From NCBI GenBank assembly GCA_963930775.1, contig OZ005695.1, forward strand, positions 7,192,001-7,256,000: a stretch of 64,000 nucleotides of DNA, written 5' to 3'. Positions 29,365 to 40,044 of this stretch are shown here, in pieces; the first letter of the stretch is position 1; every line of letters begins with the position of its first letter. The translations under genes and the position numbers were made by a program. The DNA comes from Cliona cf. orientalis (Eukaryota > Porifera > Demospongiae > Clionaida > Clionaidae). The notes under the pieces are model-generated. The model saw nothing but the letters and a program-made list of their open reading frames with translations, had not been told where the DNA came from and did no database searches.

Positions 29365-31551
29365 TGTACCACCAAAGGAAGAATCATCACCTGACATAGG
29401 ACGGCAACTGCTGTCATGCTAATATAGAACACCAGGTTAGTAACTCATAAGGGTATCAGCATTACTTTGGAATATAATCCATAGAGGCACGCTGAATCTA
29501 ACAACGGCAAGTGTTACAGCAACAAGAAATAATTTTTTACTGTCTTTGTAGTCTCTTCACTTTAATTTCCTTATCAAAACCGCAAGCAGAACCAAAATTA
29601 GCCCTAGGATTGCAGAACAGCTGACCAGAGAAGCATGCCAAATATTAATATGCTCAGACTGACACTCCAGGACCTGTATTACTTGGAAAAATGGAGGTAC
29701 CCTTTGAGACACAAACTGCTCCACATCAATAACATGAGCAATATCTCTTTGCCCAGATAATTAAAATCATAACAATCTTCCCAGAAACAATGCCTAAGAT
29801 AATAAGAAATTGATTGGTATAGGCACGACCAACTTTGCCATATCCTTTTAAATTAAAGATATAGTAAATATATAGGATCTTGGAAATTACAGTAGCAAAA
29901 ATTATGTCAGATCCTACAAAAATATACAAATGAATTTCCGAAGTATCTCTTGGTTTCCAATATTTTTTGGTGATGGTGTGAAACAAGAATGAAGTGAGAA
30001 GAAAATAGCAGCCTACAAACAGACAGCAGCTGAGGGTAATGCTGGTGGCTTTTGGGTGCATTGAAATTGGTGTTAAAAATAAAGCAAAGTAGGAGAAGGG
30101 TTGACAGAAGCATAGTAAGTGCAGTAGTGTATACTAAATAGATACGATCAAGAGTAACACTTGGAATGACTCCCAGCACACTTACATTCAGAATAAGCAG
30201 ATTTAGTGAGTCATAGTACGATCCTATCTGCACCGGTTGTCCATTCTGGATTTGAAGAATTTCGATTGAGGTCTGAGCAGCTGCTGCACTATGGCTGAAG
30301 TTTAGCCAGCCAGTGGCACCTTGAAATGAGAGTTGAGAAAGTTGTTCCTCAAGTACATCCATGATCTCAATCCCTGTGTCCTGGTGGATGTTGGTGAGAG
30401 AAAGGTTTCTCTCATTAATATTAGTACACTGAGTGATCTGTTGATAGTAAGTGCCAATGCCCAAATGGAGTCATAGAGTACATTTGCATATGGATTAGCT
30501 ACTTTGATTCAAGGGACATTTAGTTCCACTGAAGATTTCTCCAGTTTTTCAAGGTATACTTCATGATAAGCACTGTAGTTGAGTCCAGATGGTAAAACAT
30601 CTTGTGGATTAAAGTTTGCACGAGCTAAATCAAGGAATATCACATTTAATTTATTGATGGCTTTAACTTGACAGTAATTGTTGAAGATGTTAAAATCCAA
30701 GCATAATCCGGCCATTTAAATCCATTAAATTAGGCAGCACAAAGAATATCAACAGCTTCAGATTGTGGGATAATTGCAAGAATAATTTTGATGCCATACC
30801 TTTGCAACTCTTGTAAATATTCTGTTGGAGAGAGAAATGTCTCTATATGAGTTGCTACGTATTTGAATACCTTGTTCTTTTGAAGGCACGTGTTGAGTCC
30901 ACAAAACTTGGGTGTTGACTGTTTATGACTGTAATTCTATTCCAACCTAACCTCTGCATTAGATGAATAGTTGCTGAATGTATGGATCCCCTTAAGGGCA
31001 GGATACTATGATATAGATGAGGAGGACTGTCAACTATTATTGAAGTAGCTGAATTAAATCTGAACAACTTGTGTGATCCAAGAGTGTGCTATCGAAGAAA
31101 AAAGCTGGGCAATAGTGTTACAAAGGTAGCACACTATGCCTATGATGTTATTGCGATTTGATGTTAACTCTTCAACAAAGGGCACTATTCCCTCACTTAA
31201 CTTACACCGAGGAACTCGGATTGGTATGACTTCAAGTCAATGGGTACTTAACAAATCAGAAGCTCCATTGATCTCTTTGATGGCTAACTGTGCACCTGGA
31301 AGATTCTCTTCACCTTTTTTCCACTGTGGGTCGTCCGGTCCAAACATGGTAGGAATAATGGCTACGATAATTAATTTTGTAGAGCTGTATAGAGCTTTCC
31401 ATCAGAGACTGCATGAACTTGTATAGCTTGATGGAACGGCAAACACTGTAGGAGGGCCATATATTAAGCATAGCATGGTCGGCAATAGCAATGTTACACT
31501 AATTATTGACTGCTATTTCACTTTCCACTTCTTTCTACTAACTACTGCCAT
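29365..31551 (-). pseudogene. psiE: decayed full-length receptor, N-terminal type B
   Basis: It covers the whole gene length. The start region at 31551 matches R2 (CTTTCTACTAACTACTGCCA), and the flytrap core and membrane part follow in order. There are many frame breaks and small insertions or deletions, for example in the region after TM2 and between the core and LNYSAYHEVYLEKL. The membrane half is like that of R7 and R8 (VDVEQFVSQRVPPFF-type). It shares a 15-nt tail deletion with psiD and psiH. Its 5' flank still matches that of R2. Confidence 0.88.
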
Positions 31552-31795
31552 AGCCTATTCAGAATCTGTCTGTTCTCCTTAGCTCGATTCTTGACTTATA
31601 AGATGACTTTGATCAATCCTAAAGTCCCTTATCGATTGGGAGTATGCCCCTTTCATTGTATTTATCAGGACGGTAGTGATAGATACTGAGGATGCATGTA
31701 CATATATACAATGCTGTACCACTGTTAGTAAAGATTTGGATCCCCTCATTGATATTACGTCATCTTCAGGGGAAGGAGAATCCAACTGATCAGAT

Positions 31796-31814
31796 CCCCC
31801 CCCCCCCCCCCCCC
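31796..31814. repeat. C19 homopolymer at a conserved site
   Basis: Nineteen C in a row between GATCAGAT and TCCCCATAACTGGG. The matching site upstream of R2 (about 15659) has only five C, and the inverted copy at 48799-48826 has 28 G. Confidence 0.85.
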
Positions 31815-32202
31815 TCCCCATAACTGGGCCTTCACCCTTTTAATGTACAGTCTTGGACTTCCTGACTAATTGCAGTTGATAAGTGCTCGTGTACGTATTC
31901 AATTGTCATAACTATGTCAACACAGGTGTGCACATAATAATTATTCTGCATAAGTATACATGAATATGAGTCAGACATGATTATAATATGAGTGTCATAG
32001 AGTCGGTAGACTCTATAAGTAGGATATGCCATATATGTAATACATTACAAATACCCAAATATCTCAAAATAGGTAATTTTGTGAAATTTCTAAGTGTGAA
32101 AATCAGAATCTCCAGCAAATTGTGCATCTAACAAGACCAAAATCATTCATCAAAACAATTGTACACGTCGAACCAGATGTTCAAAAAATAGGCCATTTCT
32201 CA

Positions 32203-32234
32203 TTCTTTCTTCTTTCTTTCTTTCTTTCTTTCTC
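32203..32234. repeat. (TTTC)n microsatellite
   Basis: About seven TTTC units with one interruption. Confidence 0.85.
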
Positions 32235-32460
32235 ATTTCCAGGGCTAACTCAAGACTGTCTGGACCTCTCACCTTAGTTCTCATATAAATCCACTCTATT
32301 ATGTGGCGCGCAGTGCAGTGGCACGCTAGTTTGGCATTATCTCGACAGTTACGTAATAGTGGGTGTGTACGGCGCATTATCGAATGGGTGTGTCTGATAC
32401 GCCATTTTTGTGATATAATGCGCATGCTCGGAATGTGTTGCCATGGTGAAGTCATGTGAC

Positions 32461-32560
32461 AGCGCCTGGCCCTATGGCCTAGCGCCTAGCGCCTAGGCGC
32501 TCTCAGAGGCGCTCTGCTAGGCGCTAGGCGCGCCTATGGCCTAGGCGAGCTAGCTCAGAT
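32461..32560. repeat. Nested palindromes built on GCGCCTAGGCGC
   Basis: Repeated GCGCCTAG and CTAGGCGC words give several overlapping perfect palindromes, including GCGCCTAGGCGC near 32489-32500, and CTATGGCCTAG occurs near both ends. It can fold into a strong stem structure on either strand. Confidence 0.7.
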
Positions 32561-32575
32561 GATTACTAGCTCGTA

Positions 32576-32760
32576 CATCGCTAGCGCGTGCAACGGCGCG
32601 CTGGACCGATCATGGATATAAAGGTTCAAGGGTCGAGGAGCGGTAAGGCGCTAGGCATAGACGAGCTACTCGCTAGCGCTTACAGCGCTAGTGCTACGCT
32701 GGATCGATCATAGATATCGTCATACCTGATACGAAGGCACAAGGCTCGAACAGCGGTATT
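32576..32760. repeat. Two degenerate tandem units of about 70-95 bp
   Basis: The words TCGCTAGCGC, GCTGGA(C/T)CGATCAT(A/G)GATAT and AGCGGTA recur in the same order in 32576-32648 and 32671-32760. Possibly the body of an unrecognised short interspersed element. Confidence 0.5.
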
Positions 32761-32934
32761 AAACGTACAGATCATAAAATTATGCCGGGTAGCTAGCTGC
32801 TGCCAACAGTAGAACTTTTAATCATCCTGTTCATCATCACCGTCAATAATATTTTTATGAACGCAAGTTAATGAGGGGCGTGGCAAAGAATTTTGTGCAC
32901 CTCCCATCTTCCGCTTAATTAATGAGCAAACCAT

Positions 32935-33105
32935 GTAAGATGGCATTGATAAATTACAATAAAAAAAGAACAGAAACAAGTATAAAAACAATTGAATAAA
33001 ATTGAAGAATGAAGTAGGGATGGCAGGATCAAAAAGTACACAAACAAGGGATAATCGCATCTACTATACATCCCTACGCTTGCTTTTTGAGGGGTGCAAA
33101 AATAG
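32935..33105 (-). repeat. Dispersed repeat, copy 3
   Basis: Reverse complement of 5385-5522 with few changes, longer by some bases at one end. It lies directly beside the truncated receptor fragment psiF. Confidence 0.65.
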
Positions 33106-33246
33106 CCAGTAATAATGCGATTGAATGAAACTGATAAACCCAAACCATCGTGACAACTAGGGAACAACCCTGCACGAATATCTCCCACATGCCGCACTCA
33201 ATAAATACGTCAACCATGATTAATAGGTGCACAACAGTCGAGAAAA

Positions 33247-33397
33247 GCCATAACTTGCAAATGTGTACGTGTAGGTTCTCTAGTACTGCAGGTGGAGTCA
33301 CATCGGTACATACCACTGATGGATGATCTACGCATAGGAGCAGCAACATAACTGTAACACAAGGTGGTAAGTGTGACTGCCACATTTTCTTCTTCAT
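33247..33397 (-). pseudogene. psiF: type-A receptor, signal peptide and first codons only
   Basis: The ATG at 33397 opens a signal peptide MKKKMWQSHLPPCVTVMLLL like R4 and R5. Shortly after TCSTREPT-type codons a base is lost, and at about 33247 the match to receptors ends. The open frame runs on into unrelated spacer and has no meaning there. Confidence 0.8.
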
Positions 33398-34134
33398 TCG
33401 TTATTTCGTTTTATCAGACGACTATAGCTAGTGCACTCAATCCATGCACTTAGTAAAATAATAATAATAGTGCTAACTTCCATCCTGATTGCATGACAGT
33501 ATCACGTAATTACAGTCTACTTTGTGAAGCCATCTATAATAGCTACTGTAATTAATAGTCAATGGTTTCGCATGATCAGTATATTGTACACTTCATTATT
33601 AAAAATAGTAGCTGAGATGTTATGGACATGGGAGGGTTTCTGTTGTACAAATTGGCTAATTTGCTCTAAAAAAATCTGTGGCTTATTAATTTCGAGCTGA
33701 AATTTACTCGTGGTCAACAAATCACACAAGTATCTTACTATTATGTCCCGTGATGTCATACATCACTTCCTTGAATTGGCTATGCATGGGTTTTCACAGA
33801 TATAATTACGACATTATACTATTGACTAACTTACTACTGTGCAATTCTGAATAGATATCAAAATATAATACCCGATACCTTAAAAGGTGTCACACTTTTC
33901 TCTAATTTTGTGATTTGTCATGATAATCGAAAAAAGAAAACTTAGCATAAACACTGCGACATAGTAGTTAGCTATTAGTAAATGATAATTTAAAATAAAA
34001 TATCCAGCATAGTATAATATTTCACATATTATTATGTTCTAATTATGTCAGCAGTGCCCTAGCAAGAGTTCTATTTTCAAAATACAGGAGGGGCAGTCTA
34101 TGGTATTCATATGGAAATCAGCATCATTGCTTAT
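33398..34134. other. Type-A 5' spacer, another copy
   Basis: Same repeated spacer as 20661-21142 and 42583-43330. No gene. Confidence 0.6.
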
Positions 34135-34270
34135 GTACCACCAAAGGAAGAATTTTCGGTAGAATCAAGATCACCTGACACAGGATGGCAGCTGCTGTAA
34201 TACTATTATAGCTCATAACTTAAAGGGAATCAGCATTACTTCGATAATCCATAGAGGGACACTCAATCCA
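34135..34270 (-). pseudogene. psiG: receptor C-terminal scrap
   Basis: About 135 bases match the last part of R7 on the minus strand (ILCQVILILPKILPLVV region, GAATTTTCGGTAGAATCAAG intact) with gaps. It retains the 15 nt that psiD, psiE and psiH have lost. Truncated on both sides. Confidence 0.65.
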
Positions 34271-34508
34271 ATGTGCATGCAGGGTATGTGCTCTACTATA
34301 ACAGAGCTCTAGTTCTTTAAAGTCAAACATTTCACACTTACTATAATAATAAATATTATTGTAATATTCAATGATGACATGATTATAATAATGTGTGATG
34401 ATTACGTTGTAAAAGCTAGATTTATATAATTATAGCTGTAATGTTAATTTACTAGAAAACATATTAATTTTTCAAGTTGCATGCTCAATCAACGCTCTGT
34501 CTGAGATC

Positions 34509-36785
34509 CTATGATTTCTCTCTGCTAGTGAGTCGTTGATCTTGATAGTTACGTACCACTAATGGAACAGTTTTTGGAAGAAGCAACAGCACTTGACAGA
34601 GGACAGCAGCTATTAGCGTACCAAAAGTATATGCCAGCCACCTCAAAATTGGGCCTTGGAGTATGAACCATAGTGGTACAAGAATGTAGACATCAAGAGC
34701 TAAAGCACCAACAAGTAGATTAATTTTCTTGCTATCTTTGTAATCTCCTCGCTTGATTTTCCTCGTCATAATTGCAAGTAGAACCATTATTAGTAATAGT
34801 AAAGTTGAGTAGCCAAAGGTAAGAATAACCCAAAACCCTTGATACATAGAATGACATTCCTGCACTACTTGAATAAATGGCGGCACAGTAGTCGAGACAA
34901 GCTGGTGAACATCTATGATACAAGGGATATCAAAACTTCCCCAGATAACCAACATAATAATCTTCACAGAAATGATGCTTAAGATGAGAATGAAGAGACC
35001 TTGATCAGAACAAATACGACTGACTGTACCAAACGTTTTGAAGATGTGGTAAATGCGTAGTGTCTTAGCGATTACAGTTGCAAAAACTAAATCAATTCCC
35101 ACATTTGTAATGCAAAGATCAAACATACAAATAAACATTCGAAGGGACTGCTTACTTCCATAGATGCTTATTCCACTGGTAATATCCTGGAAAAACGATG
35201 AAGTGAGAAGAAAATAGCAGCCTATGAACATGCATAGGCTGAGAGTGAAGCTTGTTGCCCTCACTGCCTGTTGTTTGCGGTAGTAAATGAAGAGGCACAT
35301 TGAAATCGTTGTCAAGGCAAAACCTAATACAACTAATAATGCAAGGAGTACTGTCAATTCGATGGGGTATACAATATAGATACGATCGAGTGTGTCACTT
35401 GGAATTATTCCTAACACACTTCTATTCAATGAAAGATGATTTAGTGAATGATCGTACAACCCTATCTGCACTGGTTTTCCATTCTGGATTTGAAGAATTA
35501 GTACTGAGGTCTTTACAGCTGCTGCACTATGGCTGAAGTTTAGCCAGCCAGTTGCACCTTGAAGTGAGAGTTGAGAAAGTTGCTCCTCAAGTACACCCAT
35601 GATCTCAATCCCTGTGTCCTGGTGGATGTTGGTAAGAGAAAGCTTTCTCTCCTTTAGTACACTTAGTGATCTGTTGATAGTAAGTGCCACTGCCCAAATG
35701 GAGTCATAGAGTACATTCGCATATGGATTACTTTGAAGAGAGACATTTAGTTCCACTGAAGATTTCTCTACTTCTTCAAGGTATGCTTCATAGTAGGCAC
35801 TGTAGTTGAGTCCAGATGGTAGAAATAATTTAGGATTTATTTTCATGTATGTCAAGTGAAGAAATATGGCATTGTTTATAGCGTCAGCTTGACTGCAACC
35901 ACTGAAGTTTTCAGATCTGCTGATATCAGCAAAAATCCATGCATAATCTGGCCATTTGAAACCCCTAAGATATGCAGCACAGAGAATATCAACAGCTTCA
36001 GATTGTGGTACAAATGCAACAACAATTTTGATGCCATACCTTTGCAACTGTAATAGGTATTCGTTTGGAGAGTGAAATGTCTCTAGACGAATTTCTATTT
36101 GAATACCGCGTTCTTTTGCACTCCTGAGGAAAGCACTTTTTGAATCTATAAAATATGGATTTTGATTGCTTATGACTGCTATCTTGTTCCATCCTAAGCT
36201 CTGTATTAGCAGCACTATAGCTGAGGCAGTGGACTCCCTTAGAGGCAGGATACTATGCTGTAGATGAGGAGTGCTGTCGATGTCATTGACATTATCACCT
36301 AACGAAGTGGCTGAAATCTGAACAACTGGTGCCATCCAATAGTGTGCTAATGGTGACAAATGTTGGGCAAGATTGGGACAAAAGTAGCCCACAATACCTA
36401 TGGTGATGTTGTGATTTGATGTTAATTCTTCAACAAAGGGGACTATTCCCTCAACTAACTCACACTGAGGAACTCTGACTGGTACGACTTCAAATGGATG
36501 GCCACTTAACAAATTAGGAACATTATTGATCTCTTTGGCAGCTATCTGTGCTCCTGGAAGAATCTCTTCACTTTTTTGCCAATCAGGCAATTGTACATTG
36601 TCCGATTGATACACACCATTGGTTGAAACAACTGCTATAACTTGCAAATGTGTATGTGTGGGTTCTTTAGTACTGCAGGTAGGAGTCACATCGGTGCATA
36701 CCACTAATGGATGATCTATGCATAGGAGCAGCAACATAACTGTAACACAAGGTGGCAACTGTGACTGCCACATTTTCTTCTTCAT
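34509..36785 (-). CDS. R5: GABA-B-like class C GPCR, N-terminal type A
   Basis: Intact single-exon receptor, 758 residues, start MKKKMWQSQLPPCVTVMLLL. It has VPQC and GYFCPNLAQ in lobe 1, the shared core (with the changes LKERKLSL and EIMGVLEEQLSQLSLQG), and seven helices with AVRATSFTLSL, AKTLRIYHIF and TRKIKRGDYKDSKKIN. Its second inner loop reads FGTVSRICSDQ where most sisters have FGKVSKLCSDQ, a change in a loop that can touch the G protein. The tail is different and shorter, ending DQRLTSREKS. In the second lobe it is close to psiK (SGCSQADAINNAIFLHLTYM), so those two share a recent ancestor or conversion tract. Confidence 0.93.
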   Translation of the reverse strand: MKKKMWQSQLPPCVTVMLLLLCIDHPLVVCTDVTPTCSTKEPTHTHLQVIAVVSTNGVYQSDNVQLPDWQKSEEILPGAQIAAKEINNVPNLLSGHPFEVVPVRVPQCELVEGIVPFVEELTSNHNITIGIVGYFCPNLAQHLSPLAHYWMAPVVQISATSLGDNVNDIDSTPHLQHSILPLRESTASAIVLLIQSLGWNKIAVISNQNPYFIDSKSAFLRSAKERGIQIEIRLETFHSPNEYLLQLQRYGIKIVVAFVPQSEAVDILCAAYLRGFKWPDYAWIFADISRSENFSGCSQADAINNAIFLHLTYMKINPKLFLPSGLNYSAYYEAYLEEVEKSSVELNVSLQSNPYANVLYDSIWAVALTINRSLSVLKERKLSLTNIHQDTGIEIMGVLEEQLSQLSLQGATGWLNFSHSAAAVKTSVLILQIQNGKPVQIGLYDHSLNHLSLNRSVLGIIPSDTLDRIYIVYPIELTVLLALLVVLGFALTTISMCLFIYYRKQQAVRATSFTLSLCMFIGCYFLLTSSFFQDITSGISIYGSKQSLRMFICMFDLCITNVGIDLVFATVIAKTLRIYHIFKTFGTVSRICSDQGLFILILSIISVKIIMLVIWGSFDIPCIIDVHQLVSTTVPPFIQVVQECHSMYQGFWVILTFGYSTLLLLIMVLLAIMTRKIKRGDYKDSKKINLLVGALALDVYILVPLWFILQGPILRWLAYTFGTLIAAVLCQVLLLLPKTVPLVVRNYQDQRLTSREKS

Positions 36786-38286
36786 TCGTTACTTCGTTGT
36801 ATCAGACAACTATAGCTAGTGCACTCAATCCATGAAATTAATAGTGCTAACTTCCATCCTGATTGTGCGATAGTATTATGTAATTACAGTCTACTTTGTG
36901 AAGCCATCTATAATAGCTATTATAATCAACAGTCAATGGTTTCGCATGATCAGTACATTGTAGACTTCATTAGTAGCTGAGATGTTATGTACATGGGAGG
37001 GTTTCTGTTGTACAAAATGATGTTTATGCATAAACTAGAGTTAATCGCGCCATGCCAACGCACACGGCCTGTCTCCAGAGTGCCATCATGCAGGGTGCGC
37101 ATGCGCACATATATCAGTATAAACCTTATGCTCGTTCCAATTAACGCATAGCTATCCCTGCTGTCCAATGCAGAAGAAGCTCCGTGGTGAAAAAAATACC
37201 CTTCCCACCCACCCAGACAACCGAAACATCATGCACTCACCAGCTAGTACACGCACACACATACATACACATACACTAGCATAGTAGGAGAGGCTGACTC
37301 ACAGTTGACCATTTCCTGTGACTCAATGGTCATACCAGCATCTTTGTTCTTGTATTGCTGGATGTCACCACCCCTGGTACTGGTTGGCACTCAACTTCAC
37401 GGTCGGGACTCCCACGCTGGCTCTGTGGCCAGTTGGTACCTGACTTGAGGTTGGGACTCCCACGCTGGTACTAACCTATTCTCCAGTTGGTACCTGGCCT
37501 CTAATGGCAGGACTCCCACGCTGGTAATCAAATCTGGTGACTTCGACTATAATTTCCATACCTAAGTTACCCAGCTGTAATCAGCAACCCAAGTTACACC
37601 CAAAATATTCCTTACGAGTGTGCAAAATAATAATTGAACACCTATGTAGGTGAACAATGGCAAGAACAGGTACTATCTAGTATGTGTGCTTGTAAACATT
37701 TCCACATTGGTTTGTGTAATGATTAATTACTTTACCTGTATGATTATAATACAAGTTGGCATGAAACAGCTATTAATTGGCTAATTTACTCTAAAAAAAT
37801 TCTGTGGCTTATTAATTTCGAGCAAAAATTTACTCGTGGTCAACAAATCACACACTTATCTTCCTCTGGACCTATTATGTTCGGCATGCAGGTGTATACA
37901 GCAATAATGTCATGACTATAATAATTATATCACTTCCTTGAATTGGCTATGCATGGGTTTTCACAGATGTCATGACATTATACTATCGACTAACGTACTA
38001 GCTACTGTGCAATTCTGAATAGATATCAATAATAATACCCGCTGCCTTAAATGGTATCACTTTTCTCTGATTTTGTGACTTGTCATAATAACTTCTGTCA
38101 TGAAAACTGCGACATAGTAGTTAGCTATTAGTAAAATTATGATAAATAAAATATCCAGCATAGTGTAATATTTCACATACTATTAATTATTTCAGCAGTG
38201 CCCTAGTGAGAGTTCTCAGTGTTAGGTACGTGTTAGGAGGGGCAGTCTATGGTATTCATATCATCGATATCAGCATCATCGCTTTT
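36786..38286. other. 5' spacer of R5, copy of 27827-29364
   Basis: Matches the R4 spacer in order, with the segment 37129-37747 inverted. No gene. Confidence 0.65.
37129..37747. repeat. Inverted partner of the 28184-28828 segment
   Basis: Starts at CTCGTTCCAATTAACG and ends at CTTTACCTGTATGATTATAA; contains the three GGACTCCCACGCT units in reverse. Flanks as described for the partner. Confidence 0.85.
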
Positions 38287-38783
38287 GTACCACCAAAGGA
38301 AGAATCATCACCTGACATAGGACAGCAACTGCTGTCATGCTAATATAATATTATAGAACACCAGGTTAATTAGTAACTCATAAGGGTATCAGCATTACTT
38401 TGGAATATAATCCATAGAGGCACGCTGAATCTAACAACGGCAAGTGTTACAGCAACAAGAAATATTTTTTTACTGTCTTTGTAGTCTCTTCACTTTAATT
38501 TCCTTATCAAAACCGCAAGCAGAACCAAAATTAGCCCTAGGATTGCAGAACAGCTGACCAGAGAAGCATGCCAAATATTAATATGCTCAGACTGACACTC
38601 CTGTGTTACTTGGTTTGAGACACAAACTGCTCCACATCAATAACATGAGCAATATCACTTTGCCCAGATAATCAAAATTATAACAATCTTCCCAGAAACA
38701 ATGCCTAAGATAATAAGAATTTGATCGGTATAGGCATAACCAACTTTGCCTACGCTTTAAAGATACGGTAAATATGTACGATC
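38287..38783 (-). pseudogene. psiH: receptor fragment, TM4 to tail
   Basis: Minus-strand match to the membrane part of psiE (CTTTAATTTCCTTATCAAAA, GACCAGAGAAGCATGCCAAA), with the shared 15-nt tail deletion and further gaps around EQFVSQRVPP. At about 38783 it is joined to the N-terminal scrap psiI, so the two ends of different genes have been fused by deletion. Confidence 0.75.
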
Positions 38784-38903
38784 TTGTATATGTGTACGTG
38801 TAGGTTCTCTAGTACTGCAGGTAGGATGAGTACATACTACTAATGGATGCTCAATGCACAGCAGCAGTAACATCACTGTATTACAAGCTGACCACATTTT
38901 CAT
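38784..38903 (-). pseudogene. psiI: first 40 codons of an R3 copy
   Basis: From the ATG at 38903 the sequence is almost identical to the R3 signal peptide (MKMWSACNTVMLLLLCIEHP) and continues to THIQ, where it is cut at the junction with psiH. This marks the left edge of block beta. Confidence 0.8.
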
Positions 38904-39096
38904 CTTTATTTGTTACTTCGTTGTATCAGATGGCTCAGCTAGTGAACTCAGTCTATACACTTGGTATATGCTAACTTCCGTCCTGATTGCAAGATAGCAT
39001 GCAATAATTATAGTCTATAGTTACTTAGTGATGCCATCTAATACTATAATAGTCTTGCTCTCTTTTGGTACATTGTACAATATTATGTTGGTTTCA

Positions 39097-39265
39097 CATA
39101 TTCTACGATGATGTGATTTGACGTTAACTCTTCAACAAAGGGCACTAGTATTCCCTCACCAAATACACACTGAGGAACTCTGACCACTTAACGAATTAGA
39201 AACTTCATTAAAGCGCAGCAATGCTACAAGTGACGCTGCTTCACTTGCCACTTATTTCTACTAAT
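39097..39265 (-). pseudogene. psiJ: receptor N-terminal relic, twin of psiB
   Basis: Same deleted and rearranged N-terminal piece as psiB, with a few private changes (for example CTTATTTCTACTAATAATGA). It shows that the relic predates the alpha/beta duplication. Confidence 0.6.
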
Positions 39266-40044
39266 AATGACTAAGGGGATTCAAATCTTTACTAATAGTG
39301 TATGCACCTGCATGCTTCGTTGGTTCTGTATCCATCACCATCGCCCTCATAATATTATGTCTGATGAAAGGGACATAGTCTCAGCCAATAAAGAGACTTC
39401 AGGATTGATCAAAGACAACTTAAACCAAGAATCGAGCTAAGGAGGACAGACAGATTCTTACTATAGTAGAACTATGGCAGTAGCGATAGCAGCTGTGGTT
39501 TTCTTATCTTGCTCATATTGTTGGTCCGACAAGCGGAGTGATCCATAGTCGACTTAGGCACATTGACTAGACTTGATGAACAGTAACCCCACAAATTTAT
39601 GTATATGTCCTCTTGAATTGAAGCAACTGTAAGACCCTGCCATATTTGATACATGTAGCTCCTACATGATTACTAGGGATTCTACGTATACGGTACTAGC
39701 TACTTACCATATTGGCCATGACATGGCATGTACAATATGTATGTAGCTATGTAGCAGTCATGTGACTCTCAACTAACTATTATAAGCACAGTACTGTAGT
39801 GTCACTGTTTATTTTATAAGTGAGCTATACCTCTCTGGAGTTTTTAGGCTCATCATATACAAGATATGAATCATTTCCTGCTCACATACAATAATTATTT
39901 ACAATGGTGTATGCGATTACATTGTAAAAACTGACATGCCATATGCTTGAGTAGCTATGATATAAAGATTAATGAGAACATAATAATCACTACAATTTTT
40001 CCACTTTGATGCTTAATCAACACCCTGTCTGGGATGCTATGATG
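39266..40044. other. Spacer upstream of psiI, copy of 18850-20044 without the young insertions
   Basis: Contains the inverted 5' region as in block alpha, but lacks the 348-bp and 84-bp elements. No gene. Confidence 0.6.

Larger units (their letters stand above)
31552..33246. other. Spacer with homopolymer, palindromic cluster and dispersed repeat
   Basis: The first roughly 330 bases are the R2-type 5' region with an expanded C run (31796-31814). From about 32000 the sequence is unlike any other part of the window: a TTTC microsatellite (32203-32234), a GCGCCTAG-rich palindromic cluster (32461-32560), two degenerate tandem units (32576-32760) and the dispersed repeat (32935-33105). No convincing gene is seen. 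Confidence 0.55.

Noticed and set aside
32280-32455. A minus-strand exon with ATGGCGTATCAGACAC and a later AAGGTGAGAG donor-like site
   Set aside because: The frame from that ATG closes after about 18 codons, before the donor, and there is no similarity to support it.
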